Of a stretch of DNA of 64,000 nt, positions 1 to 15,109 are shown piece by piece; position 1 is the stretch's first letter; every line of letters starts with the position of its first letter. Source of the DNA: Blasia pusilla (Eukaryota > Marchantiophyta > Marchantiopsida > Blasiales); the NCBI GenBank assembly GCA_050084515.1, contig CM114272.1, positions 1 to 64,000 of the forward strand, read 5' to 3'. The notes under the pieces were generated by a model, which was not told the origin of the DNA, did not search any database, and was given only the letters and a program-made list of their open reading frames with translations. The position numbers were made by a program, and so were the translations under genes.

Positions 1-2836
<2,836 letters not shown>

Positions 2837-3300
2837 CCTAAACCTAAACCTAAAGCCTAAACCTAAACCTAAACCTAAACCTAAACCTAAACCTAAACCT
2901 AAACCTAAACCTAAGCCTAAACCTAAACCTAAACCTAAACCTAAACCTAAACCTAAACCTAAACCTAAACCTAAACCTAAACCTAAACCTAAACCTAAAC
3001 CTAAACCTAAACCTAAAAAGCCCTAAACCTAAACCTAAACCCCTAAACCTAAACCTAAACCTAAACCTAAACCTAAACCTAAACCCTAAACCTAAACCTA
3101 AACCCTAAACCTAAAGCCTAAACCTAAACCTAAACCTAAACCTAAACCTAAACCTAAACCTAACCCTAAACCTAAACCTAAACCTAAAACCTAGCCTAAA
3201 CCTAAACCCCTAAACCCTAAACCTAAACCTAAACCTAACCCTAAACCTAAACCTAAACCTAAACCTAAACCTAAACCTAACCCTAAACCCTAAACCCTAA
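2837..3300. repeat. CCTAAA hexamer telomeric tract
   Basis: This tract is nearly uniform CCTAAA (TTTAGG on the other strand) with scattered CCCTAAA and CCCCTAAA units. The usual land-plant telomere is the heptamer CCCTAAA (TTTAGGG). The hexamer is either a genuine variant or a heptamer that has lost one C from a homopolymer in base calling. Confidence 0.85.
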
Positions 3301-3525
3301 ACCTAAGCCCTAAACCTAAACCCTAAACCTAAACCTAAACCCCTAAACCTAAACCTAAACCTAAACCCTAAAACCTAAAAAAACCTAAACCCTAAACCCC
3401 CCTAAACCCCTAAAACCTAAAACCTAAAAACCCTAAACCCTTACCCTAAACCTCAACCCTCAACCCTCAACCCTTTAAGAAAACCCTTAAACCCTAAACA
3501 AACCCTAAACCCTAAACCCCCTAAA
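3301..3525. repeat. Degenerate CCCTAAA telomere-proximal repeats
   Basis: Units become irregular here: CCCTAAA, CCCCTAAA, CCTAAAA and CAACCCT variants, ending at AAACCCTAAACCCCCTAAAGGG. Degenerate heptamers on the centromere side are typical of plant telomere-subtelomere junctions. The canonical plant heptamer is most visible here, which argues that the true telomere repeat is CCCTAAA. Confidence 0.85.
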
Positions 3526-4243
3526 GGGAAATGAATGATTTCAAAAATAGAGGAGATGATTCCAAAAGGGGAAACTCTATTCTCCGATGGCCAGAACACG
3601 TGCTACATGGTGAATTAGGAAACTTAGTGCCCTTGACGATTTTGTTATGGCATGATGGGCATATCTTTGTTATAGAACTCAATGTATGTTGACCGTTGGT
3701 TCGATACAAACCCCTTAGTAATTGCAACTTCATAATATCACATTCTTGGAAATTTGGTCGCCTAGCAAGATTGAGGAATGTATTCAATCTTCCAATGCTA
3801 TTAATAGTAGACACCAGAGGAATAGTGGCGATGTGTGGAGATAACACAACTTCATGAATGGTAGAAGACACGGGATCTACTCTTGATCTTACTTCATCTC
3901 CCGCATGGGGAAATGTCTCAAAATTGTCAACAACATCATGGTAAACCGGAATGGGAAGAGTGGTAGGTAACTCAACTCGTGGTGTTACATAAGTAGTAGC
4001 CCTACTTGGGCATATATTCTCGATAACTGCATGGAGTGCACTATCCAGTATACCAAGTCTTGGTGAGGATAGAACATGAGCTTCTTGATTTTCTCCTACT
4101 ATTCCTCCATCCTCTTTGAAAGGCATGAGAAAACATGAACATATTATAATGAGAAGATACAAATAAAAGATGAACAATGAAGTGAATGATTTAGAGAAAG
4201 AGAATAAAAGTAAGATATATATACCTTCAGAATTGACTATCAA
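3521..4243 (-). pseudogene. Hypothetical subtelomeric CxxC protein fragment
   Basis: A minus-strand open frame of 240 codons ends at 3521. I do not recognise the product. Near its C terminus are two CxxC pairs (CPSC and CSTC, 14 residues apart), which could form a zinc-binding knuckle. The N-terminal hydrophobic stretch is probably not protein: a GT donor just below 4225 and an AG acceptor just above 4113 bracket an AT-rich intron that happens to stay open. The credible coding exon is then 3521-4113, preceded by a short exon above 4225 whose extent is unclear. It may be a gene fragment or part of a mobile element. Its position only a few bases from the telomeric repeats makes an intact gene doubtful. 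Confidence 0.3.
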
Positions 4244-5100
4244 TAGTCATGAGGTCATTATTTGCCATAGTTGAAATACTCTCAACTACCAAAGTAGGCT
4301 CAACTTGGGGATTAAGCGCTTTCCTTCTTTTTCTATACTCTCGATAGTAATTCCTCTATTTTTTCTTTGAGAGCTTCCATTTTATCAACACAAATATTCC
4401 ATTTTCGTTTTAGGGCTTCCCCGCGTAGAACCTTCCGACAGCACATAATTTGGGTGATTGCATGATCAAAGTATATAATAAACATAAAGAATGGCATCGA
4501 AGGCGTGATCATGGAAATGGAACTAAGGCATAAATCAAGCGTGCTTATTTCGGAGAGTTGTTATTTGATATTTCAAGTTGTGTCCCTGAAATTTGTTGTC
4601 GTATTGGTATATTTATGATAACACCTACTGGCGATCTCTCCAAGTTTAGGGACCCGTCAACACTCGCCATCTACACAACACACAAAAATATTCATTAAAC
4701 TTGTGAATTGGAGTGAGCAGTTAAATTTGAATAAAACTAAAAATTAAGTCTGACTAAAAATAAAAATTAAATTAAATGGTGAGAATTAAAAATTAGGGAA
4801 ATCTTTGGTAAAAAATAGGCAAAATAGGGAAGGGTATTTAAAAATAAAATTGTGCAGGGAAGGTAAGGGTATTTTAAAAAGGGTAGGATAGGGTAGGATA
4901 GTGTAGGGTATTTTAATTTTTTAAAAGGTTTATTTTTGAGAAATAAAAATAACCAGGTTCAGGATCCCAAACCTCCACCTAACCTAGGTTTTGGACCCAT
5001 CTGTCCCCGCTGCCGCCTCTAGAGATTGAGTGGCTCTCCCCGCTCGACCTAGATCCTACAGGGCAAAGATGCACCGTAGCTTGGCCGTCGGATCTGGAAT
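4244..5100. other. Subtelomeric AT-rich region, no gene seen
   Basis: No supported gene. The stretch 4700-4960 is A-rich and contains short repeats of GGGTAGGATA and GGGTATTTTA type. The boundary near 4990 leads into GC-richer sequence. Confidence 0.5.
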
Positions 5101-5441
5101 CAGACGGCTTGGGGCAGGCGTCGCCAATGACTCCCTTCGACCTTCTCCCTTCCCCCATACCCCCTCCGCTCCCTAGTCACCCTCATGTCCACTCCGCCCA
5201 ACTCGCGTTCCCCTCTCATCTCCTTGCAAGTGCTCGAGCTTTGGTGGCTCCAATCCTGCTCGTGCTCGCCAAAGCGCTCGTTGTGCTCCTGCTCGGGCTG
5301 TGCAAGTGGATGGCCGCTCGTGCTTCTCCTCGGGCTTTAAGCCCCTTCGGCCCTATTCAGACTCGCCTATCGGGCTTTCATCCCCGTTCGTGCTCCAATC
5401 GTATTGGCCTTGGCCGTGCTCTAGCTCGGCCTTGTTCGACT

Positions 5442-5579
5442 ATGTCGTGCGCATACATATCGCTACACAACATACATCGCCGGTCACATCTACACCACAC
5501 AACACCGATCTTTCCCACACATTGGTAGATCCAGGCATGTATAGAAATCAACTCATACATATCCATGGAGATCACACAA
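5442..5579 (+). repeat. Direct repeat, copy 1 (138 bp)
   Basis: This segment matches 6062-6199 at a constant offset of 620 bases with no insertions or deletions and scattered substitutions. Short open frames on both strands run through it but are low-complexity and unsupported. The spacing would fit two diverged terminal repeats or two units of a subtelomeric tandem repeat. Confidence 0.75.
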
Positions 5580-6061
5580 GGAAAATAAAGAGTAGTAAAA
5601 ACGGCACACCCGGCCTAAAATTCAACTCCTCAATCTACATCGGCAAATCGAGCCTCGTCCACCCTGCGCTATCAAGGAATCCGGACGCTAGCACCCTAGT
5701 CTTATCTCACACACATACAAGAGAGGTGCTCCAACGGCCCAACATGAGAAAGATGGCTTAGGAAAGCCATCTTCCTCTCTTATCTAGGGTTGGGAAGAGC
5801 CAAAAGGCTCTTCCCTTAAAAATAGCTATCCCCTTAGTAACTTGCGCGCACAGATTACCAGGGGCGGATGACCTAGTCAACAAGTCACCCGGTTGTGAAA
5901 GACCTCAACATGAAAGTTGTTAGAAACAAAATTCCTGACACAAAAGACCTATCCTCAACCTCATCCGACACCGTGGGACAAAGTTACACTCAAGATAGTC
6001 CGTTGGCTCCTACGCCCTATCCACGATGGATCTCGACCTATCGGCTACTCAGATGTGACAA

Positions 6062-6199
6062 TGTTCGTGCCCATACATATCGCTATACAACATACATGGA
6101 TGGTCACATATACACCATACAACACCGATCTTCCCCACAAATGGGTAGATCCATACATGTACAGAAATCAACTCATACATATACATGGAGATCACACAA
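6062..6199 (+). repeat. Direct repeat, copy 2 (138 bp)
   Basis: Second copy of the 5442-5579 repeat. It is followed within 170 bp by the 3' end of a minus-strand retroelement frame. Confidence 0.75.
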
Positions 6200-6363
6200 C
6201 CGCCCCCCTAGCTGGCAGTTGGATCCCCCTAACTCCAGATAGAAAATATCACATCTCTTTGACATGACCTACTACCCTATACACATCTCGCACACATCCA
6301 TCGTCCCGTGGGAACAACATCAAGAGGGGACGAGGGGGGGGTCAGACATGACATATGCCACCC

Positions 6364-6840
6364 TCAAGAACAACCATCACATACCAACATGGTGGCCGCA
6401 CCCCTCGCACATCCGCACAACATACACCTCAAGCCTGCAGGTACCACTGCCAAGCTCGGATCCACTGTCCCATCTACGTTCAAAAGATGACATGGCGCAC
6501 AATTCCGCACAAGATCCTTCCAAACCATACCATCCCATCCCTCCAACATGAGGACTCCGGTCGGTAATACCTCGCGCACACGTAGGATCGTGCGCCCTGC
6601 AGTGACATCTAGCGTCGTGGGTGCCGTTTGTTGTAAATACATGTAATCTCGAGGATGAAACCTCCTAATCCTTGGACGATAACCTCCTCCACAAATGGTC
6701 GCAGACCTCAATATATCTCTATGCTGAGCTATAGCTAAGTTCTCAAAGGCTATAGGCATAACTTTACGAAAAATCTCCGCCCTCTGATAAGAGGCTTGTA
6801 CCCACACATCTGGATCATCAAGATCTAACGCCTCTGCCAT
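6364..6840 (-). mobile_element. Ty3/gypsy polyprotein C-terminal fragment with PHD-like tail
   Basis: The minus-strand frame has the look of the region downstream of integrase in some plant Ty3/gypsy polyproteins. It has an RIRRFHPRDYMYLQ block, an APTTLD...AGRTILRVREV block resembling the post-integrase beta-barrel, an NCAPCHL motif, and a C-terminal cysteine cluster (CMLCG ... CDGC) like the start of a PHD finger. The cysteine cluster is cut off by the end of the frame, so any zinc finger would be incomplete. No integrase core is visible immediately upstream. The assignment to Ty3/gypsy is from remembered family patterns and is moderate; the PHD-like call is weaker. Confidence 0.5.
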
Positions 6841-7329
6841 GTCACGTCGAATAGCTAGCAGCGTCGTTTGAGGATGCGACAGATCACAGCTGTTGCGTTG
6901 GTGAGCCCCATGCCTACCGAGATCGTTGAGCCAATGGCTGGGGGAGATCCGAGGAGATCAACACACTAGGGGTGATCGGGAGAGACACCCTTGGACTTCT
7001 TGGGATATTGTGCTGGTACGCCAAGAGATGATAGCCACAACATCGAGCGTGGTTCCGGGTACTACACGTGGAGATGAGAGTTCTATTGTCCGAGACGGGG
7101 TTGCACCATAGCAACCACCGACATCCGCATCGGAGAGTCCTATCGTAGTCACGATGGAGACTTGGGAGCCAGATATGGGCCCTAAGTTGACAGGAGGAGA
7201 GCGGCGTCGAATACACCAGTTCCTTAGGAGTTATAGGAGTTGTTTTGCATTTAGTATGCATGATTTGGGTACGCTCAAGCGTCCAGGGATCCGCATAGAG
7301 TAGTCGAGTGACACGCCGATCTTCCGACG

Positions 7330-9180
7330 ACCCTACAGGTACAGTGATATGGAGAGGGCTCTGATTCAGAGTAGGAGCCAGGACTTGGTTGGAGCAGGAC
7401 TAGTGGAGATCTCGCATGGAGATTATGCATCTGCCACTGTCATGCCCGCCAAGAAGGATGTGGATGGCAACTGGATGGATAGGCGACTGTGTGGAGATTA
7501 CCGACCTATCAATCGGTAGACGAAGTCCGATAGGTATGTCATACCTACCCCTGAGGAGATCTTTGATGCAATTGGGCATGCAAAGATCTTCAATTCATTG
7601 GATTTGCGAGTCGGAGACCATCAACTCCCATTAGAGGACAGGCAGAAGACGGCATTTTGGGGCATCGATCCTCACGGGAAGGATTGTTTGACCAATGGCG
7701 ATTCTTACCGTTCGGGTTAAAGAACGCCCCAGCTGAGTTTCAAAGGGTCTTGGATAGAATCTTGGCAAGTCTGGATTTTGCTAGGTGTTATATTGATGAC
7801 ATCGTAGTGTTTAGCGCCACGGTTGAGGAGCATGAGCGACATCTAGAGGAGGTGTTTCGACGATTGCAGTTACATGGGCTGAAGCTATATCCAGGAAAGT
7901 GCAAGTTCTTCTACGACCAGATTGAGTACTTGGGTCATATGATATACCTAGGGGGCCTTGTTGTGCAACAGATGAAGATAGAGGCTATTTCACACATTCC
8001 ACGCCCTACGGATGTGAGTCGAGTTTGTGCATTCATGGGATTGGCAAACTTCTATCGACGGTACGTCAAGGGTTTCATGTCGATTGCGAAGTCGGTAACC
8101 TTGATGACCAAGGTGGATCAAGAGTGGCACTTGGGGGATTAGCTAGATAGAGCATTTCAGATGTTCAAGGATAGATTGACATTAGCGCCCATATTAAGGA
8201 GACCGATCAGGGGGGGTCCTTTCCAATTGCATACCAATTGGAGCATGTTGGGGCTTGGAGACATGCTCACCTAGCATGATGATGATGGTAGAGAGTTCAT
8301 GGTGGCTTACACTAGGCGCTTGAACAACGCTGCAGAGGCAAAGTATAGTTCGTATGAGGGTGAGTGCTTGGTTGGAGTGTGGGCTGTCGCACATTTTAGA
8401 TGTTATCTATTGGCAATCCTTTTACGATCATTATTGATCATCAGCCACTTAAGTGGTTGATGGAGTCCGACAAGCTTACAAGGAAGCTTGTGAGGTGGGC
8501 TCTTTTGTTGCGGGAGTATGACTTCCAGGTGGTGCATAGACCTGGGACACTCAACCAGGATGCAGATGGTTTGAGCCGTAGCCCATGCCCGAGTCAACAA
8601 GATACGATTGGACCTCGTTGGCATGGTGAGAGTGATGAGGAGTTAGTGCCAAGATGGCATGCGTCAGCCTATTTGGGCTTGTTGGCTATGGAGAGCCAGA
8701 TTGCTGAGACTTCGATGGCGAGGTCTAATGGAGAGTCCTTAGATCGAGAGGCCGGTGAGGAGACGACATGTGGCCGAGACATTCACAACGATGGAGTGGT
8801 CTTGGAATATCTGCGTACTGGCAGCGTCACGAGCACAATGGGTGCTAGAGAGCGGGATCAGATCCTACAGCGAGCTAGACGGTTCCGGTGGGAGGGCACA
8901 CATGTGTTGCGAGTGTGGGAGGATGGTTGAGTGCGTGTAGTGCCTCATCCTTCTTAGAGCGCACGTTTGGTGCGTCATGCCCACGAGGAGTTGGATCATT
9001 TTGGAGTGAAGCAGACGTACAACTTGCTCCAGATTCAGTATTGGTGGCAAGGCATGCAGATTGACGTTCAACAGTTTGTTTCCAGATGCATGGTGTGTGA
9101 TCGTGTGTGTTTGTGTGTGTGTTCGGTGACAGCGATGTGTATGCGCACGACAAGGTCCATGAGCACCTGCATAGGTTAAG
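7330..9180 (+). mobile_element. Truncated Ty3/gypsy pol (RT, RNase H, integrase zinc finger), inactivated
   Basis: Reverse transcriptase blocks appear in order: CGDYRPIN near 7495, FLPFGLKNAPAEFQRV near 7712, catalytic YIDDIVVF (YIDD at 7789-7800), then LGHMIY and FMGLANFYRRYVKGF. RNase H follows (AYTRRLNNAAEAKYSSYEGE, then IIDHQPLKWL and DADGLSR to about 8590). An integrase HHCC domain follows at 8967-9100 (AHEELDHFGV ... CMVCDR). A TAG near 7518, a frameshift near 7690, a TAG near 8142 and other breaks disable it. It stops in a GT-rich microsatellite near 9120 before the integrase core. The gag and protease regions are not seen. Confidence 0.88.
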
Positions 9181-10560
9181 GTACTGTCATTTCTAGACCC
9201 AAAATAATGGAACCAAAAAAATAAGTTATTCACAATATTGGTTACTTGTTACGCAAGGTTGCTAGGACGCGAGGAAAAGATGGCGACCTGCTATGATCGC
9301 CGCAACCTTGCAAGCATAGGACCCAACCAATAGTGTGCCTAGTGCCCTAAAAATTATTTTTGTTTTTGTGGTGGGACATTAATTTCTTGGCCCTTGGACA
9401 TCAAAATTTTTGAGAAGGTTAGGGTTTCATCAAAGGAAACCCTAATCTTATGAGACTTACACATGCAATAAGTTTTCCGCCAAACCCTATCTTTGTAGGT
9501 GGAATAACACTATGGGTCTGTGCAGATTCCTATTTTGTTTAGATCTATGGGAATTTTGAGAGTCGAAGAGTCAAGGATTTGTAAGTTTGTTAATGTTGTC
9601 ATGTCCATCGCTTATGCTCTACCCCTCAAGTCCTTAATTGCAGTTTTCAATTTGAATTGGCAATTAGCAGAATCTTGAGTTGGAGGGTCTAATCTGTACT
9701 AGTGCCTTGGTATGTAATCCCGATCTCCCTTGGTTTTTGCAAGTGTCCTACGACGGACTAAAATTTGAACGGTAGAGAGGTAGTTGTGACTTGTGACTAC
9801 ATCACTTTTGAAGATTTAAATGTAAATAAAGATGGTAGGTACACACCAAATGTAGTGTATAAAGAAACAAATGAATGTAAAACAAGTTAAGTTTTATTTT
9901 TACAAAATCTGCATTTACATATCAACCTCTCTTGCACCGTGCATTGCATAGGGACCTTACTAGTGAATTTTTTCTTACTGAAAATATCAACAATTTTCAC
10001 ACATGTAAATAATCGCTTTGAAATATATTTCAAATATTTCTCAACTATCCTACTACCTCGAAAAAACTGGGCATGCGAAATGAAATTTTGGAGGTAGGAT
10101 ACGCAAATGCCAAATTAGGATATGTGTAACTTAAGAGTTTAAGAAAGAGGTAGCGCAAATAATATAACAATATTGATAAAATGAATCTGAATGGGAAAAG
10201 GAAAAAGGAAAAAAATTAATTTATTAAAATTAATCATGATGTAATAAGTGGATTTTATTTTGGTGGGAAGAAAAAATATTATTCGAATATTTATGAAAAA
10301 ATAAAATTGTATAGGAGAGTTGGATCTCATTTTAAAACAATTATTTATTTTTAATTTTAAAAATAAAAATGATATTTGAATTTTGAGAGGAAAAATATTT
10401 CTAAATTATGAAAAAAATCATTTTCGTATCCGAAGACTAACGGGAATGCTAACTAGTCTTGCACCTTGGAGGAGTCGAGATTCTTCTCGAGCCAACTATG
10501 CTTTCACGGGATTTCGCTTTCCCCTCGCCCCTTTCTCCCACGGTGCGTTTAGTTCTCTGC
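9181..10560. other. AT-rich intergenic region, no gene seen
   Basis: No supported gene or named repeat. The stretch 10130-10420 is strongly A/T-rich. Composition changes to GC-richer, promoter-like sequence after about 10490. Confidence 0.5.
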
Positions 10561-10592
10561 CGATGTAATTCATCTGGACCGTTGGCCTTGGA

Positions 10593-10601
10593 TTAGGGTT
10601 T
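10593..10601 (-). promoter_or_regulatory. Telo-box upstream of RPS21
   Basis: TTAGGGTTT reads AAACCCTAA on the minus strand, the plant telo-box. It lies about 220 bp before the RPS21 start codon in a pyrimidine-rich leader. Telo-boxes are common in promoters of plant ribosomal-protein and ribosome-biogenesis genes, where orientation is flexible. Confidence 0.6.
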
Positions 10602-10821
10602 GCTCATACCTTTTCTTTAGGTTTTATTGTCTCTCTTCCTCTTCGGAAGTCTTTTCTGCCGTTCCGTGATCCTGTGGTTTCATGTCGCGGATTTCGTAGC
10701 ACTTTGGTCGACAATTGGGACTCTGTCGTTGTTAGCGAGTTGGTCCTCCCTCTGATAGGCCCCTCTTCTCTCGCAGGATCGACAGCTTGTAGTTTTCCCT
10801 TCGTTCATTAAGTCAGGCAAC

Positions 10822-11423
10822 ATGCAAAACGAAGAGGGAGAAAATGTGGATCTCTACATTCCAAGGAAATGGTAGGTTTTTGATGGGAAACGGTCCCATT
10901 TTGTGACACCTTGTGAACTTAATCTTGTTGATTGTGGAACGTTTCGAGGCTGCACAGAAATTTAGTTGGGAGTTTCTGAAGTTGGGTCTTGCGCTTGCAG
11001 TTCCTCGACCAACAGACTGATTACGTCGAAGGATCACGCATCAGTACAGCTCAACGTGGGACACCTCGACGAGAATGGTATTTACACAGGGGCATTCACC
11101 ACTTTCGCCCTCAGTGGATTCGTTCGTGCTCAGGTATGTTTTTCTATTGAAAATGAATTGTGTTTTCTCCTATCATCAGCAAATTGAGAATACATCGTCG
11201 AGAGGAAATGTCACAGCTGGAAATTGGCCGACTTACATCATATAAAGGTCCCTCGGGCCATTAATCATCATCCTCATCGCCGAGTCAATTTCAAAATCCT
11301 GCTGAGTTGTTCCACGATTCTGTAGGATTCACTCTTTCTTTACATTTTGGATTGGAACAGGGAGATGCGGACAGCGCTTTGGATCGGCTGTGGGCTAAGA
11401 AAAAGGCCTCACTCGGCCAGTGA
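10822..11423 (+). CDS. RPS21: 40S ribosomal protein S21 (eS21)
   Basis: Three coding exons give a complete 81-residue protein: 10822-10871, 11001-11133 and 11361-11423, joined by GT-AG introns of 129 and 227 bp. The product begins [16 protein letters not shown], continues through [15 protein letters not shown] and [16 protein letters not shown], and ends [20 protein letters not shown]. This matches the eS21 family over its whole length (about 82 residues in plants). The protein is a small-subunit component near the mRNA exit platform and acts in late 18S rRNA maturation and translation in the cytosol. The ATG is the only one compatible with the conserved N terminus. A telo-box sits in the presumed 5' leader or promoter. 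Neighbours are retroelement debris upstream and a repeat cluster downstream. Confidence 0.97.
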
Positions 11424-12159
11424 AAGGTCTCAAAAGTGTGCAGATGTAGGTTTAGTTAGGTTTGTTGACGGGTCGCCGCCAAATTATAACGGTGGACGCA
11501 GTGATATTTGTCCTCCGCTTACGCTTGGGGTACCAGCCGGAGGAGTTCTGAGGGTAGCTGCAGAAACAGCTGCGTTGAGATCCATTTATCTAAGTTGTTT
11601 TTGTAGCATCTGAATTGAGAAAGATTGAACGTCGACTGTCCTGACTACTTCAATTTGTCCCGCTTGGTCTCTGACTCGAACACGAATGGCTTGCGAAGAA
11701 TGATTAGCAGTGCATCAATGGGAGCTTTTCCTCACTTCAATTAGCCATAAATTCTGTAGACAAACCTGTTGGTATGCCTCCGGATGAAATTCTGGTGGAT
11801 TTCCTCGTTGTGGTGCTTGCTGCTAAGACAACCGGAGTGAATCAGGGATAAATTGTCTTGCGTGTGGAAGCGAATTGTGATTTGCAGGGTCTAAGAACAT
11901 CATCTTGTTTATCCACAATACCGTGTGGCACCTCCCTACCTGTGGACTTATTCCTGGTTCCTTCCTTGTTCATTTGTTCATGCTTGTCTTTCAGGCGTAG
12001 GACGGGTGTGGACTTAATGATTAAGAGTGGTGTGTTCCTAGGACCCATTTCCATAAATATGTGAAAGCGAGAAATGATTAGAAATGTTTGTGGGTTAGTA
12101 GTCTGATGGTGACAGTCTTCGCTGCGTATGTGCTGCTATGTTTAGTTACTGTGGGATTG
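11424..12159. other. RPS21 3' flank
   Basis: Sequence following the RPS21 stop codon, presumably its 3' UTR and downstream DNA. Short open frames on both strands (for example near 11842-12064) lack any recognisable product. No clear AATAAA was found close to the stop. Confidence 0.5.
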
Positions 12160-12393
12160 CGGGATTAGTGGAGTGGTAGCACCAGTGGTTGTTCTTTCTT
12201 TCTTATACAAGGTCAAAGCATATCTATGTTCACTGCTAAACGCTGCTGAAAAGTAACTTGTCCTGGGAGTCCCAATCAGGTAGAGTAGGTAGGGAATTTC
12301 CTCGTCTACACTTGGTATGGACAGCATTCACCGTATCAGTGACTTTACATATTATATCCTTCACTTATTCACACCCATCACCTATCCCTCCTC

Positions 12394-12616
12394 ATATGGT
12401 ACCTTTTCACTTGCTCCTCTCTCTACACCCATCCCAGTCTTTAGACCAGTTTGTGGGGTCTATGGACGCAAGGCTCCGAGACTCACTATTGAACGAGTAC
12501 TCTCTCTCTGGTCTCTCTCTCTCTCTTCCAACCAGGGCGCAGGGTCTATGGTCAGAAGGTTACAAGAGGCATTACTTAACGAGTATACTCTATGTCTCCC
12601 CCTCCCTCTCTCAAGC
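12394..12616 (+). repeat. Short dispersed repeat, two adjacent copies
   Basis: Two diverged copies of a repeat built from CATATGGTACCTTC, CCATCCCAATCTC, CCGTCCAACCAGGGCG and GGGGTCTATGGTTGCAAGG, ending in GGCACTACTTAATGAGTA. CT-rich tracts separate the units. Related copies occur at about 13807-14130, 14288-14412, 14925-15062 and 55817-55900. I do not recognise the family. Confidence 0.7.
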
Positions 12617-12856
12617 ACAAAGGTTCAAGAGTTTGTGCAAACAACCAAGCTCCCAGCAGGACCTGAGCTTTGGGAGGAAGATGAGAAAGCATCTCTTTAT
12701 ACCATAAACCCCCACGAGTGGACAAACGCTCTCACAACATGACAATGGAGGAAGCTATGAAAATAATGGACGATGATATATCCTGGAAGTCAGAAGTGAA
12801 GATCTGTTTGGTCTATACCCGGTTCAAGTTCAAATTAGGGACGGGCAATGAATTAT

Positions 12857-12891
12857 CAGGAGTGCATGTGGGATACCCACATGCACTCCTG
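12857..12891. other. Perfect 16-bp inverted repeat with 3-base loop
   Basis: The arm CAGGAGTGCATGTGGG and its exact complement flank ATA. The RNA of either strand would form a 16-bp perfect hairpin. No gene is assigned here. Confidence 0.9.
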
Positions 12892-13806
12892 GGGAAGGTC
12901 ACAAGCTGGTAAGTGGCCTGTCTAGTTTGTACACCTCCATGACATCACATCAGAAGATTTGTCACCTTGCATTCCTGGAATGTGGTGCAGCAGTGTTGAT
13001 GTGTACATCAAACAATGGCACAGGCCTTGAAGCTGTGGAGGGCATGTGAGCCTATTCTTGAAGTACCAGAGTTGGTGTGAAATTGAACCCTTGGGTCTAA
13101 CATAACTTGCCAAGTTGAAATGGTGGAGGCAGTAATGGATTCTAATGGCTATCCATGGAAGTCCATTGTCTAACATGGGGTGAATTTGAACCCAAAGAGA
13201 ACCCAAGTCTCAAGAAAGGAGAAGAGTTTAGGAAAATGTGCAAGCAACCACGCCCTTGGCGAACCTTGAATTGTTTGAGCAAGGTGTAGGAGCTTTGGTG
13301 ATAACTGGTACCACGGCGGAGTGCCAAAACTTTCATAGCAGAGCATGGTACCAGCGCCGTGTGCAAAACCTTTTGTAGCAGAGTAGCATGGACGAAGCCA
13401 TGGAGATGTGAATGTGAATGGTAATGTGACCTCTTTCGATGATGATCCTCAAAACTGATCTATTTGTGGGAAACCTCGCCTAAGTCCAGGATGAGGGCAA
13501 GACCCTTTTAACCAAATGAAAAGCAGGAAGGGTTTTACTTCATGAGGATAAACTCCAATCACAAAATTCATAACACAATTGAAAAGCCCATGTTGAGGGT
13601 GCTAAGTATGTGACACCAAGATTGCTGAACACATGCATGAGCCTAAATTCAATCCCCAAAGCTTCTAGGGTAAGGCAAGACCAGGGCATTGGCAAGTCAT
13701 GTTTATGGGGGATGTGAGTAAGGTAGAGAGAATGGTGGGATGAAGAGTATCTTGGTTGACACCCTCAAACACATTGCTTTGTCGGCGCATTCTTTGTGTG
13801 AGTGTT

Positions 13807-14130
13807 TCCCTCCTCTCGCATGGGACCTCCTACACTTCTTCCTCCATATCCATCCCAATCTCAAGCATCGTCCAACCAGGGTGAGGGTTCTATGGTTGCA
13901 AGGCTATGACATGGACTTCTTAATGATTAATCTCACACATTATACCTTCTTCACTTCCTCTACCCCTATCCAACCTCAACCCAACTTTTTGCAAGGTCTA
14001 TGTACTCGCTCTCTCATATGGTACCTTCTTCACTTGCTCCTCTCTCTACATCCATCCCAATTTCAAGCACCGTCCAACCAAGGCGCGGGGTTTATCATCG
14101 CAAGGCTATGACATGCACTACTTAATGAGT
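13807..14130 (+). repeat. Short dispersed repeat, tandem copies
   Basis: Two more copies of the family described at 12394, the second ending in GCACTACTTAATGAGT and followed by a (TC) microsatellite at 14133-14151. A linked upstream module reading GGGATGAAGAGTATCTTGG precedes it near 13733 and recurs near 14186-14240, so the full unit may be about 250 bp or longer. Confidence 0.7.
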
Positions 14131-14287
14131 TTTCTCTCTCTCTCTCTCTCTTTTGATCTGTTGCATTGGTAGGTAATATCTATTGGGGATCCCGATTAGG
14201 TAAAGTAGATGGTGTGATGAAGAGTTTCTTGATTGACACTCGGAGGTTCCACGCGAACACATTTGGTCAGCACTTGCACTATATGAG

Positions 14288-14412
14288 AGTGTCTCCCTCC
14301 TCTCATATGGTACCTTCATCCCATGTTCCTCTATCTACACTCGAGCACCATCCAACCAAGGCGTGGGGTCTATGGTTGCAAGGCTACGATGAGCACTACT
14401 TAATGAGTATAG
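14288..14412 (+). repeat. Short dispersed repeat copy
   Basis: Copy of the 12394 family, preceded at 14186-14250 by the module with CCCGATTAGGTAAAGTAGA and GATGAAGAGTTTCTTG. Confidence 0.7.
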
Positions 14413-14924
14413 TCTCTCTTACCTGATTCACATGGGGCAGATACTCCTCCGTTTGGTAGAAAAATGCCCGAATATACCACTTCTGTTGCGGCTCTATACC
14501 ACTTTTGATACGCCTCTGTTTGGAAGAAAAATGCCCGAATATACTACTTCCGTTGCATTAGCTAATATTGCTAAGTTGATAACTCGAGAATTTTGTAACA
14601 CCTTCATTGGTAAAAGTTGCTATACTTGTAGCATAACCGTTTACTTTTGTTTTTGTCAAAACAATGACCATTCATGGTTGATCAATAAAAATGCAGCCAA
14701 AGTACCTCGTCCATTGAATAAAGAAGGGCGAACAAAGGTATCGCAATAAACATCAAAATAATACTTGGAAAAATAGATAGAGTAAAAATTTCACCTCATT
14801 ATAAGACTACTCAAGTGCTCTCTGAACCGTATGAGCGCGTCACTGTGCTACGGCTCACTAACTTGAGTATTTAATCGTGACCCCAATTAGGTCAAGTGGG
14901 GAGAGGTACTCACTCCACTATATG

Positions 14925-15062
14925 AGATGTCTCCCTCCTTATATGCTACTTTCTTCACTTCTCCCTCTCTCTATACTTATCCTAATCTCAAGCACCGTCC
15001 TAACAGGGTGTGTGGTCTATGGTGGCAAGGCTAAGACAGCCACACTACCTAATGAGTACAAC
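14925..15062 (+). repeat. Short dispersed repeat copy
   Basis: Copy of the 12394 family with the shared upstream module CCCCAATTAGGTCAAGTG at about 14880. Two tandem AAATGCCCGAATATAC segments at 14463 and 14529 lie between this copy and the previous one. Confidence 0.65.
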
Positions 15063-15109
15063 TTGTGTGTTACAACAAGCACTACTTACTGAGTAGTCTC
15101 TCTATGCGT